DNA of 64,000 bases from Candidatus Jordarchaeia archaeon (GTDB lineage: Archaea > Asgardarchaeota > Jordiarchaeia > Jordiarchaeales > Jordiarchaeaceae): positions 1-64,000 of the forward strand of contig JAHAWU010000001.1 of NCBI GenBank assembly GCA_018383815.1, in the 5' to 3' direction. The position numbers were made by a program, and so were the translations under genes. Of the stretch, positions 54,328-64,000 are shown one piece after another (the stretch's first letter is position 1; every line of letters starts with the position of its first letter). Below the pieces are notes generated by a model. The model did not search any database. It was not told where the DNA came from and saw only the letters and a list, made by a program, of their open reading frames with translations.

Positions 54328-56733
54328 ATGGTGGGTTTTATGATTAAAGCCTCCCAGGATCTTAAGGGTAAGCTCATTGTTAAGGCGGTTAGAAACGTTA
54401 GAAGAGGCTACGCGAAGGATGAAGCCACTAGGGGCATGTTTCGCCCCGGAATCAAGTTGGATTTACAGAGGTCACGCCTAATAACTGAGTCGTACAAGAT
54501 GACTGAGGGCGAGCCTATGCCCATAAGGAGAGCTAAGGCTCTAGACCACATCCTCAGCAATTTAAAGATTTATATTCAGCCCTGGGAACGCATAGTAGGC
54601 AACCATACTGAGGAACCCAGCGGTCTATTTTTCCCCATAGATATGAATTGGAGAAGCGTTTGGAGAGCTGTCAATTCCATTGAGGGAAAAAGCCTCCTTG
54701 ACGATAATGGGCGGAAAGAGTTGGAGGAACTCTGCAAATACTGGGACGGCAAATGCATGAGCGATAGACACAAAGAATTTTTCGGCGGAGAATTAGCCAA
54801 ATACTGGAGGTATGATGGAACCTTCCTGTGGACCCACTGGTCAGAGTTAGGAGTGCCCGATTACGAGAAACTGTTCCGCGTCGGACTCAAGGGCCTAATT
54901 AAAGAAGCAGAAAACAAACTGGAAGAAATAGAGAGGGAAGTTCCACGCGACTACGTGGGAAAGAAGGAATTCCTTCTGGCAGTTATAATCGCCCTCAAAG
55001 CAGTCATCAAATATGCCCACAGATACGCTAAACTCGCCAGAGAAATGGCTGAAAGGGAAACCGAGGACAAAGAGTTGAAGCAGAGACTTCTAGAAATTGC
55101 TGAGACCTGCGAATGGGTTCCAGAAAACCCGCCTCGCACATTTCTGGAAGCCCTGCAATTTTTCTTCTTCATCCACTTGGTACGCTACGTGGAATATTCC
55201 ACGCTGGGAATTGGAGTTAGGTTCGACAAGGTTTTTGGGCCCTACTACCAGAAGGACGTCGCTGATGGACGCCTCACCAGAGAGGAAGCCTTAGAACTGT
55301 TACAGTTGCTCTGGGTAAAAATGCATGAATTGGGGCTAATTTATTCCCCCCTACTTACTGCTATTTATGGGGGCGTAGCCTCCCTCCAGGCCATCACCAT
55401 AGGTGGAGTAGATTCGGAGGGTAGGGATGTTACAAATGAGGTTAGCTATCTTGTTTTAGACACCGCTCTATCTATGCGTACTCTTGAGCCGAGCATCGCC
55501 CTGCGGGTTCACGATGGTACCCCGGACGAACTCTTGGAGAAGGCTGTTGATGTGATACGAACGGGCATAGGGTACCCTTCACTATTCAATGATCGAGCCA
55601 TTATTCCTCTACTTCAGAGGTGGAATGTGCCCCTCAAGGATGCCCGTGACTACTCTGTGAGTGGCTGTGTCTACATAGAGATTCCCGGAAAGTGCATGGC
55701 CCGCCGCGCCCCAGGAGGCATCGTCCTACCTAAATGCTTGTGGTGGGCTCTTCACCAGGGAAAGGATCCAAAGACGGGAGAGCAGAGGGGTGCGCCCACG
55801 CCGGATCCCCGAACTTTTAAATCTGTGGAGGACGTGATGAACGCTTATCTGGAGCAGGTGCGGTTTTTCTTTGATAAACAGTTGAAGCTTGAGGACACTT
55901 GCCGCGAACTCTATGAGAAGTATCTTCCAAGGCCCTATTACTCGGCAATTCTGGATGGCTGTATAGAGAGGGCCATGGATTGCAGAAAGTGGGCCTATCC
56001 CACTAACTCATTCTGCGTAATTATTGGTCCCACAAATGTTGCGGACTCCATAGCGGCCATTAAGAAGGTGGTTTTTGAGGATAAGAAGGTTACCATGGAG
56101 GAACTCATAGAGGCCATGGATAATAACTGGAAAGGGTACGAGCACATCAGACAGTTAATGCTTCAGGCGCCCAAGTATGGAAACGATGACGACTATGTAG
56201 ATGAAATAATGAACGAGGTGCAAGTAAAAACAGAAGCAGTAATAGAATCATTCAGGGACCGCTTTGGACATCCCTGCCGCGGTGATGGAAGCGGTGTTTC
56301 TGCCACCTATGGTGTTGCTTTCGACACCCCAGCAACCCCTGATGGACGCTTCGACGGGGAACCATTCGCAGACGCCACCCTCTCACCCATGATGGGCAGA
56401 GATCAAAAAGGGCCCACTGCTGTTCTCAGTTCTGCGGCTAAAGTCGATGCAGTTAAAACTTACAATCATCTGCTTAATCAGAAGTTTTTGCCAAGTTACC
56501 TTGAGGGCGACTACAAACCTATTTTTATACAGTATCTCAAAACTTGGAAAGAACTGGGGATACCTCACATACAATTCAACATTGTGGACAAGAAAACCCT
56601 AATCGAAGCCCAGATGAAACCCCAGGAACACCAGGACCTTATTGTACGTGTTGCAGGTTATAGTGCCTACTTTGTAGATCTAAGTAAGGGGTTGCAGGAC
56701 GCAATAATAGCCAGAACCGAACAAAAGTTTTAA
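54328..56733 (+). CDS. Glycyl radical enzyme (PFL/dehydratase-like), substrate unknown
   Basis: This 801-residue protein has the ten-stranded barrel of glycyl radical enzymes. The active cysteine is Cys447 in SVSGCVYIEIPGK and the radical glycine Gly777 in VRVAGYSAYF. In dehydratases and CutC-like enzymes the residue two after the Cys is glutamate (GCxE); here Glu451 is four after, so the chemistry differs. It is not a formate lyase, which has paired cysteines. Candidate substrates cannot be named. The activase gene follows 57 bases after its stop. Glycyl radicals are oxygen-sensitive, so strict anaerobiosis is implied. ATG 54328 or 54340 starts it. Confidence 0.9.
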   Translation: MVGFMIKASQDLKGKLIVKAVRNVRRGYAKDEATRGMFRPGIKLDLQRSRLITESYKMTEGEPMPIRRAKALDHILSNLKIYIQPWERIVGNHTEEPSGLFFPIDMNWRSVWRAVNSIEGKSLLDDNGRKELEELCKYWDGKCMSDRHKEFFGGELAKYWRYDGTFLWTHWSELGVPDYEKLFRVGLKGLIKEAENKLEEIEREVPRDYVGKKEFLLAVIIALKAVIKYAHRYAKLAREMAERETEDKELKQRLLEIAETCEWVPENPPRTFLEALQFFFFIHLVRYVEYSTLGIGVRFDKVFGPYYQKDVADGRLTREEALELLQLLWVKMHELGLIYSPLLTAIYGGVASLQAITIGGVDSEGRDVTNEVSYLVLDTALSMRTLEPSIALRVHDGTPDELLEKAVDVIRTGIGYPSLFNDRAIIPLLQRWNVPLKDARDYSVSGCVYIEIPGKCMARRAPGGIVLPKCLWWALHQGKDPKTGEQRGAPTPDPRTFKSVEDVMNAYLEQVRFFFDKQLKLEDTCRELYEKYLPRPYYSAILDGCIERAMDCRKWAYPTNSFCVIIGPTNVADSIAAIKKVVFEDKKVTMEELIEAMDNNWKGYEHIRQLMLQAPKYGNDDDYVDEIMNEVQVKTEAVIESFRDRFGHPCRGDGSGVSATYGVAFDTPATPDGRFDGEPFADATLSPMMGRDQKGPTAVLSSAAKVDAVKTYNHLLNQKFLPSYLEGDYKPIFIQYLKTWKELGIPHIQFNIVDKKTLIEAQMKPQEHQDLIVRVAGYSAYFVDLSKGLQDAIIARTEQKF

Positions 56734-56811
56734 ACTAAAAAAGGCGATGGGATTTCCGCCACTGTTATTAGAGTTCCTGCTTGAGATAAATTGTTGTGGG
56801 TTGTAAAAAAT

Positions 56812-57717
56812 TTGGAGATAAAGGGTCTTATTTTTAATATTCAGAGGTTCAGCATTCATGATGGGCCTGGAATAAGGACCACGGTTTTCTTGAAGGGTTG
56901 CCCTCTGAGATGCCTTTGGTGTTCCAATCCTGAATCTCACGAACCCTTCCCTACTATTATTGTTCGAGACATTAAGTGTGCCAGGTGTGGAAGCTGTGCT
57001 TCGGTGTGTCCCGTGGGTGCTATAAGCTTTGATAGAGAAAGGGGAAGAGTGATTAACTGGTCGGCTTGTAATCAATGCTTAGTTTGTGTGGAGGCTTGCA
57101 AATACCAGTCGCTTAGCATTTGTGGAAGATACATGGATGTGGGTGAGGTTCTTGGGGAAGTGTTGAGGGATATGCCCTTCTATAAAAATTCTGGTGGTGG
57201 GGTGACTGTTTCGGGGGGTGAGCCTCTATTACAATGGGAGTTTGCTTCTGAGCTTTGTAGAACTTTCAGGGAAAATAAGCTTCATACTGCTCTTGAAACA
57301 TGTGGATTTGCTCCCTGGAAAAATTTTGAGAGGGTTTTGGAACATGTGGATTTGGTTCTTTATGATGTTAAGCACCTTGACCCCGTGAAACATAGGGAGG
57401 GGACCGGTGTGGATAATGAGATAATTTTAGATAACCTTCACAAAGCAGCTAAAAAGAGACCGGTCTGGATTAGGGTACCCTTAATTGCGGGTTATAATGA
57501 TTCAAGGAAGCACATTAAAAGCCTCGTAGATTTAGCCAGAGAGGTGGACGCCGAAAAGATTTCATTGCTGCCCTACCATGAGGGTGGGAAGTCTAAGTGT
57601 GAACAAATTGGAAAAACTTACCCCCTTCCAGACGCTAAAGCTCCTCCAGAAGAGTATGTCAAAGAACTACAAAAGTATATTACAGAGTTGGGGGTGGAAG
57701 CAACTATAGGTCACTAG
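56812..57717 (+). CDS. Glycyl radical enzyme activase (radical SAM)
   Basis: This protein of about 301 residues is a radical SAM activase. It has IHDGPGIRTTVF, CPLRCLWC (CxxxCxxC for the SAM cluster), then an inserted ferredoxin-like pair CARCGSCASVC and CNQCLVCVEAC, followed by SGGEPLLQ and the LPYHEGGKSK region. It cleaves SAM to make the glycyl radical on the preceding gene product. The start TTG 56812 (MEIKGLIFNIQRFS) matches the family; TTG 56791 would add seven residues. The two extra clusters are as in glycerol-dehydratase activases. It forms an operon with the enzyme and likely with the HAD gene. Confidence 0.93.
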   Translation: MEIKGLIFNIQRFSIHDGPGIRTTVFLKGCPLRCLWCSNPESHEPFPTIIVRDIKCARCGSCASVCPVGAISFDRERGRVINWSACNQCLVCVEACKYQSLSICGRYMDVGEVLGEVLRDMPFYKNSGGGVTVSGGEPLLQWEFASELCRTFRENKLHTALETCGFAPWKNFERVLEHVDLVLYDVKHLDPVKHREGTGVDNEIILDNLHKAAKKRPVWIRVPLIAGYNDSRKHIKSLVDLAREVDAEKISLLPYHEGGKSKCEQIGKTYPLPDAKAPPEEYVKELQKYITELGVEATIGH

Positions 57718-57806
57718 TAGCAGGTAAATATGACCAAAAGACTTTTCAATTAGGGGTAAAGCACGGTATTTTAATCAAGAATTCATTGGTGTAGAGGTGT
57801 CAAGGT

Positions 57807-58463
57807 TTGGAGATAAAGGCTCTTGTCTTTGATTTGGAGGGTACGCTTTACAACTCTAGGGAACTTGCCAATGAGTGGCGTGTTCAGGTATTTAAACTAC
57901 TCAAGGAGAAAACTGGGAGGAGTGAGGAGGATATTTTGAAAGAATTTTTGAAGATAACTGAGGAATTAAGGGGGCAAGGCTTCAGGAGACCCCCTGTCTC
58001 CATGATAGTGGAAAAAGTGGGAATAACTAGAGAGGAATTCTACAAGGCAATAGACTCGGTGGATGCCAAAAAATTTTTGAAACCCGACCTGGAGCTGAAA
58101 CAAGCTTTGGAACATATGAAGAGGCAGTGGAAGCTGGCCATGCTTACAAACCTGAGTCGTAAAAGCACCCTCAACATAATTGAAGCCCTGGGCCTAAACC
58201 CCGAAATTTTTAATCCGCTGATTACTGCGAGTGAAATGGAAAAAGGAAAACCTGACCCGGAACCCTTCAAAAAGATAATTGAGGATTTAGGCTTGGAGCC
58301 CTCATCAATAATGATGGTGGGTGACAGCATTTCATCAGACCTAGCACCTGCCAAGAAGTTGGGAATGAAAACTGCTCTTGTCAGTGAGAAGGAAAGCTCT
58401 CCCCTGGCAGACATAAAAGTTAAAAACATCGTAGAATTAAAAGAAATCCTTGAAAACAAATAA
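57807..58463 (+). CDS. HAD superfamily hydrolase (phosphatase-like)
   Basis: This 218-residue HAD protein has motif I DLEGTLYN (the nucleophile Asp is present but the second acid is Glu, not the usual Asp), motif II MLTNLSRK, a Lys in EKGKPDPEPF, and motif IV GDSISSD. It resembles phosphoglycolate phosphatase or similar cytoplasmic phosphatases. The second acid normally acts as general acid, so activity may be altered. GAGGTG at 57794-57799 precedes TTG 57807 by seven bases. It follows the activase by 89 bases in the same direction. The substrate is unknown. Confidence 0.82.
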   Translation: MEIKALVFDLEGTLYNSRELANEWRVQVFKLLKEKTGRSEEDILKEFLKITEELRGQGFRRPPVSMIVEKVGITREEFYKAIDSVDAKKFLKPDLELKQALEHMKRQWKLAMLTNLSRKSTLNIIEALGLNPEIFNPLITASEMEKGKPDPEPFKKIIEDLGLEPSSIMMVGDSISSDLAPAKKLGMKTALVSEKESSPLADIKVKNIVELKEILENK

Positions 58464-58919
58464 AAACTATTCATTTCAACACAACTTTTAATTTAAGAAT
58501 CAATCACTTATACCCATCTGACTTTTTGAAAAATAGGGAGGATAAAAGCTGTTCAATAAAACTTATTCTTTTCTCAGATGAAAAAGCACCAATTACCGCT
58601 TCAAAAATTGGAATTAGATTCTCACACCAAAAATAATGGAATGTTAGAATCACACATTCCTGAGATGAATTCAGGTAACCTTTGTATCTCCACTATTTTC
58701 TAGAATAGGCTTAATTTTCAAGATTGATAGCAATGCTGATTTTTCTACTCTCACCTCCTTTTTTGGGCCGAAACATGAAACCTGTTTTACAAAGATCTTT
58801 TCTGAAGAAGCAGAGGAATCTAAAAATCGTTAGGTGGGCATCAAAAACTTTTTATTGAGGGATTTCTCCTAAAATGTGAAAATTGGTGATTCTGTTATCC
58901 TTTTTTGGAGAGATGAGTT
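58464..58919. other. Spacer with start-less open stretch on the minus strand
   Basis: A 63-codon open stretch on the minus strand at 58504-58692 contains IPIFEAVIGAFSSEKRIS and ends with a stop, but has no start codon and no recognised family; I read it as a possible gene relic or chance. GGAGAGAT before 58920 serves the next gene. Confidence 0.3.
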
Positions 58920-60410
58920 GTGTCTGAGAAATTTGATGTGGTGGTTATTGGCGCTGGTTTAGGTGGCCTCTCCTCAGCCGCCACACTTGCTAAAAACGGC
59001 CTGAGCGTTTTGCTTCTCGATAAGCACTACAAACCAGGCGGGTATGCAACTTCCTTTGTTAGGGGAAGGTTTGAGTTCGAAGTGGCACTCCACGCTCTCT
59101 CTGGACTGGATCTTGACCGCAAACGTGGTTACATGTACCGAATGCTTGAAGAGCTCGGAATAACGAAGAGGGTGGAGTTCGTTAAACTCTCCACGCTCTA
59201 CAAATCGGTCTACCCCGATTTTGAGTTTGTGATGCCCGCTGGGAGAGAAAATATTGAAAATGTTTTATTTGACGCTTTTCCCAAGGAGTCTGAGGGCATT
59301 AAGCGTTTCCTTGACCGGATAAGCGCCACAAACGCTGTTCTCACTGGGCTTCAGCGGGGTGGAGTGACAAAAGAGCAGATTCAGGAACACTTTGTAAAGT
59401 ATCAGGATAAGACACTTGGAGAAGTTTTAAACGCCGACGTTAAGGATGTTAGGGCTCGCGCAATCCTCGCCCAGCTTACTGGCTACTTTGGACTTCCCCC
59501 CTCAAAGGTTTCTTATGTATTAGCTGCGTCTGGCTTAGACACCTACTTCATGTATGGCGGAGCTCAGATAAAGGGAACCTCCCACACCTTGGCAAATGCC
59601 TTCGTAGAATCCATTACCGAATTCGGGGGAGAAGTTCGATTAAGCAATGGAGCCAAGAAAATTCTCACAGAAGGAGGCAGAGTAACTGGAGTTGTAACTG
59701 AGAAAAACGAGAAAATAGAAACAGACTACATAGTTTCAAATGTTAACCCCTTTACACTGTGCAACTTAATTGGCCTAGATAAGATGCCTGAGTCCTTCTT
59801 GGAGAAGCTGCGCTCAAAGCCCATAGCCATATCGACGGTCTGTGTTTACTTGGGATTGGATGTGCCGCATGCTGAGCTGGGACTGGATGAGTTCGAAATG
59901 TTTATTGGCTCAAGCTACGACTTTGACCGGCTCTACAAAATGAGCAGAGGTCTGGAGCCGACAGAGATTGGACTCGCCACTTACAATTTGGCTTACTCTG
60001 AAGCCTCACCCCCCGGAACAACCATTGTGGTTCTTACCACTATTGCTAATGGCGATGCTTGGACAAAACTGGATCCTGCGCAGTACTTTGAAACCAAGAC
60101 CAGAGTTGGTGACAGAATATTAAAGATCGCTGAGGAGAAGGTAGTTCCGGGATTAAGGGAGCATATTGAGGTAGTAGAGGTATCAACACCAATCACCAAT
60201 ATGCGGTACACTGGCAATCCCGAGGGCACAATACTGGGAACCCCTTACACTCCCGATAATGTTTTGGGAAAACGTTTGCCGCAGGATGGCCCATTTAAAG
60301 GACTTTACCTTGCCGGAGCCTGGACCCAAATTGGTGGAGGATACCAAACCTGCCTGATGTCTGGAAACTGGGCCGCAAACAAAATTCTCAGCGAGTTTAA
60401 AAGAAAATAA
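58920..60410 (+). CDS. CrtI/phytoene desaturase-like FAD oxidoreductase
   Basis: This 496-residue flavoprotein begins VVVIGAGLGGLSSAATLAK (FAD dinucleotide motif) with an LLLDKHYKPGGYATSF region like phytoene desaturases and related NAD(P)/FAD oxidoreductases. The C-terminus LYLAGAWTQIGGGYQTCLMSG is the usual FAD-binding end. Such enzymes desaturate isoprenoids or saturate polyprenyl lipids and menaquinones, so geranylgeranyl or other isoprenoid reduction is possible, but the motif does not decide. GTG 58920 has GGAGAGAT upstream. An inverted repeat follows its stop. Confidence 0.8.
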   Translation: MSEKFDVVVIGAGLGGLSSAATLAKNGLSVLLLDKHYKPGGYATSFVRGRFEFEVALHALSGLDLDRKRGYMYRMLEELGITKRVEFVKLSTLYKSVYPDFEFVMPAGRENIENVLFDAFPKESEGIKRFLDRISATNAVLTGLQRGGVTKEQIQEHFVKYQDKTLGEVLNADVKDVRARAILAQLTGYFGLPPSKVSYVLAASGLDTYFMYGGAQIKGTSHTLANAFVESITEFGGEVRLSNGAKKILTEGGRVTGVVTEKNEKIETDYIVSNVNPFTLCNLIGLDKMPESFLEKLRSKPIAISTVCVYLGLDVPHAELGLDEFEMFIGSSYDFDRLYKMSRGLEPTEIGLATYNLAYSEASPPGTTIVVLTTIANGDAWTKLDPAQYFETKTRVGDRILKIAEEKVVPGLREHIEVVEVSTPITNMRYTGNPEGTILGTPYTPDNVLGKRLPQDGPFKGLYLAGAWTQIGGGYQTCLMSGNWAANKILSEFKRK

Positions 60411-60718
60411 AAAGAATTAGAGTGTGCCACACTCAAGGATTCAGAAAAGCCCTTACAAAAAGTGCGTAGATAAGAGGGATAACCTGAACTTTAAAATCCT
60501 TTACTAGTAACATGACTAGGAGAGGGGGGTCTTGGAACTATTCTAAATTTTCTTATTCACAGTTATGAGTAGTATTCTCTGTTCTTAACTCTGTAGCTAA
60601 GATAATTGTTTAAAGAAGCTTACTAGTTGGGAATGTGGATAAACCTAATATATTTCCAGTAAAACTTTTTTTGGCTACACCTATGCTTTGGAAGCCTGCT
60701 TTTATGACAGTTACTTAA
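60411..60718. other. Spacer after the flavoprotein gene
   Basis: A 7-bp hairpin GAGTGTG-C-CACACTC lies at 60420-60434 just past the stop and may act as a terminator or processing site. The remainder is AT-rich with no gene. An ATG at 60683 opens a short frame that stops at 60716-60718, just in front of the MFS remnant. Confidence 0.35.
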
Positions 60719-62201
60719 GCTCCCGAGAAAGTTTCTAAGGGTTTAAAAAACATAATTTATGACGGCGTTTGCTCTCAATCCCTATTCACCCTGACTGGAG
60801 GACCATTCCTAGTAGCCTTTGCCCTTATTATGGGAGCAGATAATGCATACATAGGGTACATTACCGCGGCATCTTTTCTGAGCCAGCTGGTTCAAATTCC
60901 CACCATATATTTGATTGAAAAATTTGGTAAGAGGAAGCTCATAACAATACTAGGTTCCTTGGGAAGCCGTACTTTGTGGATTGTTATTTCTCTTATACCC
61001 TTCTTTGCCCCACAGAACCTACTGCTACTAATTAGCGTTTTTTCCGCTAGCTCTATACTCGCCAATATATCTGCGTGTAGCTGGAACTCCTGGATGAGAG
61101 ATTTAGTTCCCATGGAAACTCGTGGAACGTTTTTTGCAAAAAGGTTCAAGCTAAGTTACTCCCTCAGCTCTACGCTGGGCATTCTGGCTGGACTTTACAT
61201 TGATAACTTTGGCGGAGTATCCTCAGAGACGCTAAAAAGTTACTCGGTAATTTTCATCATAGGAGTAATTTTTGGAATGATGGGTGTTTTTTTCATTACC
61301 CGCATCCCTGAACCTGACATGGTAAAATCAAAATTCAGCTTCGAACTCTTAAAACAACCATTCTTGGACAAAAACTTCAGAAAACTGCTCTCCACCCTAG
61401 GCTTTTGGAGTTTTGCCTCTAACCTCGCCACACCATTCATAGCGGTTTACATGCTATCAGTATTGGATCTGAACATAGCTTACATCATGCTTTTCACTAT
61501 AATTACCCGAATATCCAACGTTTATTTCATGGGACCGTTTGGAAAACTAACTGACAGGTTTGGCAACAAGCCTGTGCTCTCAGTAAGTGCCGGTGTTTTT
61601 GTAATTACCATTTTTGCCTGGACATTCACCACCCTACCCCAAAAACATGTTTTAAGCCTGCCTCTTCTATTTGTTCTGAGTGTACTTCTGGGCACGTCAA
61701 ATGCGGGCACGGACCTAACCACCCTAAATATTGCTGCTAAACTATCTTATCCTAAGCCCGCTTCCACCTATCTAGCAAGCGTGGCGATTGTAACTTCCGT
61801 AGCCTCTGGCATTGCGTCAACTATTGGAGGGCTTTTTGCAGACTTTTTTTGTACAAAAGCAGTTATCCCTAAATCTGGGGTGGTCACAGTATGGGATATC
61901 CGCAAGGGTGCCGATTCTGTCCTTTGAGGGATTAGATTTCCAATTTATTCTATCGTCCCTCCTGGGCGCATTCTCGGTGGCTTTACTGGGACACGTGGAG
62001 GAAGCTGGAGAAGCTCCTAGGAGCATCGTGGTTCACGAACTCATAGGTTGGCTGAAAAAAGACGTAGGACAACTAACTGTAATTGGAGGACACATCCGCT
62101 CCTCACCCCAAATCTTCTACGCACCCATTAAACATTTAAGCAAATATTTGGTGTCGCATAAAGATTATTCAAAAGAAGAAAATAAAAAAACACAAAAATG
62201 A
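60719..62201 (+). pseudogene. MFS transporter, broken at both ends
   Basis: From codon 60719 the frame reads APEKVSKGLKNIIYDGV, then LTGGPFLVAFALIMGADN and a long series of membrane helices to about 61850, all like archaeal MFS carriers. No start codon lies between the TAA at 60716-60718 and the ATG at 60830, so about 37 residues of the expected N-terminus lack a start. At the T7 run 61844-61850 the frame shifts. The C-terminal helices (VQKQLSLNLGWSQYG, ILSFEGLDFQFI) continue in another frame to 62201; one T fewer restores it. Either decay or two sequence errors. Confidence 0.72.
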
Positions 62202-62271
62202 CCACTCCACCAATTCCAATGGTAAAATAGATAGTTCCAACGAATAATACTTTTTTTGGAGAATAGAAAAA

Positions 62272-63417
62272 TCAATCAAAACCGGGTTTATTGGACTTTT
62301 TTTCTTCTTCAGCCAACTGTCTCAGCAATTCCCTCTGGCGGGGAGTTAACTTTTCGGGAACACGCACTATAACCCTCACAAATTCATCTCCTCTCTGGCC
62401 AGTTGATATATCCGGCATTCCCCTACCCTTTAATCTAAACACAGTGTGGCTCTGCGTGCCAGGAGGTATTCTAAGTTCAGCCTTACTATTAATTGTGGGA
62501 ACCTCGATTCTTGCGCCAAGAGCAGCTTGTGTAAATGATATGGGAACATCCACTAATAGATCATTCCCCTCTCTTTGAAATAGGGGGTGGGGCTTGATAT
62601 GTGTTACCACATATAGGTCACCTGGAGGACCTCCCCTAATACCCGGTTCACCCTCACCCTTTATTCTAATGCGGGTGCCATTATCCACCCCGGGAGGTAT
62701 GTCCACCGCTATTTTGCGTTTAATGTGAACCCTTCCTGAACCCTTACATTCATGACACGGATACTCAATTATCTGTCCTCGCCCTCCACACTTGGGGCAG
62801 GTTGTGATTTGCACAAATCTTGTGGTCGCCGATTCTCTCACATGTTGCAGTTGACCCGTACCTCCACACTGCGAACATCGAGTGGGCTGTTTTCCGGGCT
62901 CAATCCCTGTACCTTTACAGGTATTACATTCTCGAGCGTGGGGAACACCTATCTCTGTTTTTAGTCCCGTAAACGCCTGTTCCAAGGTTATTTCCATATC
63001 GAACCTCAAATCATCTCCTGGTATTGGGCGATTATCCCAAGATTCCCATCTTGCCCTGCGGCCCCGCTCTCGACCCCGCCCAAAGAACATGTCAAATATG
63101 CTGTCAAAGCCTCCGAAGCCAAAGTCGAATCCCAAGTCTCTGAATATGCTGTCGAAGTCAGTGCCTCTGAATATGTCCTCCTGCGTATATCTTCCGCTTA
63201 TTCCCGCGTGTCCAAACATGTCGTACTGCCGCCTCTTCTCATCATCAGACAGCACCGCGTAGGCCTCAGATATTTCCTTAAATTTCTCCTCTGCATCCGG
63301 AGACTTGTTACGGTCTGGATGGTACTGCAGAGCCAATTTGCGGTAAGCATTCTTTATCTGTTCCTTTGTAGCATCCCTCGGAACACCCAGTACATCATAA
63401 TAATCTCTCTTAGACAT
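62272..63417 (-). CDS. dnaJ: DnaJ (Hsp40) co-chaperone
   Basis: This 381-residue class A J-protein has a J domain with HPD in LQYHPDRN (near 34), a glycine/phenylalanine region (FGFGGFDS), four CxxCxGxG zinc repeats (near 165-225: [24 protein letters not shown] and CHECKGSG), and two peptide-binding C-terminal domains. It recruits substrates to DnaK and stimulates ATP hydrolysis. It directly follows dnaK on the same strand, 78 bases apart. Many archaea lack this pair, so it was probably acquired from bacteria. Complete and of normal length. Confidence 0.96.
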   Translation of the reverse strand: MSKRDYYDVLGVPRDATKEQIKNAYRKLALQYHPDRNKSPDAEEKFKEISEAYAVLSDDEKRRQYDMFGHAGISGRYTQEDIFRGTDFDSIFRDLGFDFGFGGFDSIFDMFFGRGRERGRRARWESWDNRPIPGDDLRFDMEITLEQAFTGLKTEIGVPHARECNTCKGTGIEPGKQPTRCSQCGGTGQLQHVRESATTRFVQITTCPKCGGRGQIIEYPCHECKGSGRVHIKRKIAVDIPPGVDNGTRIRIKGEGEPGIRGGPPGDLYVVTHIKPHPLFQREGNDLLVDVPISFTQAALGARIEVPTINSKAELRIPPGTQSHTVFRLKGRGMPDISTGQRGDEFVRVIVRVPEKLTPRQRELLRQLAEEEKKSNKPGFD

Positions 63418-63495
63418 GGTTGTTCCCCTTCAAAACAAAGAGGTATGCTTCGCAAAAGTTCATGTATTCAAAGAATAAAAAAAAGGGAATCCTTT

Positions 63496-64000
63496 TTAGC
63501 TTTTCTCCTCGTCTACAACCTTGAAGTCTGCGTCAACCACCTTTTCCTTCTTTCCTCCTGCACTAGAGCCTCCCGTAGCCCCTGCGCCTGCTGCTCCTGC
63601 TTGACTCGCCTGAGCTTGCCTTGCCTGCTCCTGAGCCACCCTCTGATAGACAGTTGTGCTCACTTCCTGTAAGACGTTCTTTAGGTTTTCAATCTTGCTT
63701 TTTATTGGCTCTATTTCTTTCTTGCCCAGTGCCTCTTGAAGCTCTTTTACCGCTTTTTCTAGTCGTTCTTTCTGGTCTGAGCTGATTTTGTCCCCCAAGT
63801 CCTTTATGGTTTTATTTGTGGTGTATATTAGGGAGTCAGCTTCATTTCTGGTCTCTGCTTCTTCCTTCTTCTTGCGGTCCTGTTCGGCGAACTGTTCGGC
63901 TTCCTTTATCATGCGTTCCTTTTCAGCTTCTGAGAGCTTGGTTGTGGCTGTTATGGTTATCTTCTGCTCATTTCCTGTTGCCAAGTCCTTAGCAGACACA
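63496..64000 (-). CDS. dnaK: DnaK (Hsp70) C-terminal end, cut by the window edge
   Basis: Only the last 168 or so codons are present; the gene runs off the right edge. The part reads VSAKDLATGNEQKITIT-like (end of the substrate-binding beta domain), a helical lid (LSEAEKERMIKEAEQF, KERLEKAVKELQEALG), a low-complexity Ala/Gly/Gln tail and the acidic end VVDADFKVVDEEKS. This is the standard C-terminus of bacterial-type Hsp70. It precedes dnaJ in one operon. Heat-shock control cannot be judged from this piece. Confidence 0.95.
   Translation of the reverse strand, partial: VSAKDLATGNEQKITITATTKLSEAEKERMIKEAEQFAEQDRKKKEEAETRNEADSLIYTTNKTIKDLGDKISSDQKERLEKAVKELQEALGKKEIEPIKSKIENLKNVLQEVSTTVYQRVAQEQARQAQASQAGAAGAGATGGSSAGGKKEKVVDADFKVVDEEKS

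Overview
The window reads as chromosome of an anaerobic archaeon. The evidence is a zinc-ferredoxin (zfx type), a two-subunit 2-oxoacid:ferredoxin oxidoreductase, a ThiN-type domain, an archaeal DUF234 ATPase, a dehydrogenase domain of the tetrahydromethanopterin type, sequon-rich surface proteins, TATA-like boxes and frequent TTG/GTG starts behind GGAGG-like ribosome sites. The mix, including hydrogenase/HdrA, a glycyl radical enzyme and bacterial-type genes such as dnaK/dnaJ and peptide deformylase, would fit a TACK lineage such as Bathyarchaeia. That placement is inference; no rRNA or other decisive marker lies here.

Layout. 0-5 kb: a permease, a DUF6485 protein, an unidentified gene remnant, a phosphoesterase, a broken acetoacetate-decarboxylase gene and an HflX GTPase. 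6-13 kb: a very long PEP-carboxykinase-like protein with two P-loop domains, a repeat element and a 1331-residue surface protein. 13-17.5 kb: a DUF234 ATPase and an MGH1-like glycosidase. 17.7-25 kb: the most interesting block. [NiFe]-hydrogenase large and small subunits follow a fused HTH-HdrA-MvhD protein. Across a spacer full of GACAA/TTGTC inverted repeats lie a stand-alone protein and a larger protein that carries a relative of it fused to an MtdB-like methylene-H4MPT dehydrogenase domain. 25-35 kb: CorA, DNA repair (photoproduct glycosylase, AlkD), a methyltransferase, an SDR, a toxin-antitoxin pair with a split toxin, a surface protein with a perfect internal duplication, a ThiN-HypE-like fusion and a peptide deformylase. 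35-40 kb: a solitary DNA methylase, a DHH phosphoesterase and a double MgtE-type transporter.

40.6-44 kb holds a thiol-redox operon (lipoamide-dehydrogenase-like flavoprotein, glutaredoxin, ferredoxin:thioredoxin reductase fused to rubredoxin), a DUF2769 protein and WrbA. 44-50.5 kb holds a methyltransferase/D-Ala-D-Ala-ligase fusion, a tiny Cys-rich peptide, the 2-oxoacid oxidoreductase and zinc-ferredoxin. 50.6-53.7 kb is a persulfide/sulfurtransferase/rubrerythrin group. 54.3-58.5 kb has a glycyl radical enzyme, its activase and a HAD phosphatase. 58.9-64 kb has a CrtI-like flavoprotein, a decaying MFS transporter, dnaJ and the 3' end of dnaK.

Together the genes describe ferredoxin-based anaerobic metabolism: oxidoreductase and ferredoxin supply low-potential electrons, hydrogenase/HdrA may exchange them with H2 and perhaps the C1 pathway, and the Fe-S and thiol enzymes protect against oxygen and sulfur stress. 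At least five genes are broken (decarboxylase, toxin, hydratase, MFS transporter and an unidentified one), so this is also a region of gene decay. No tRNA, rRNA, CRISPR array, transposase or prophage was recognised.
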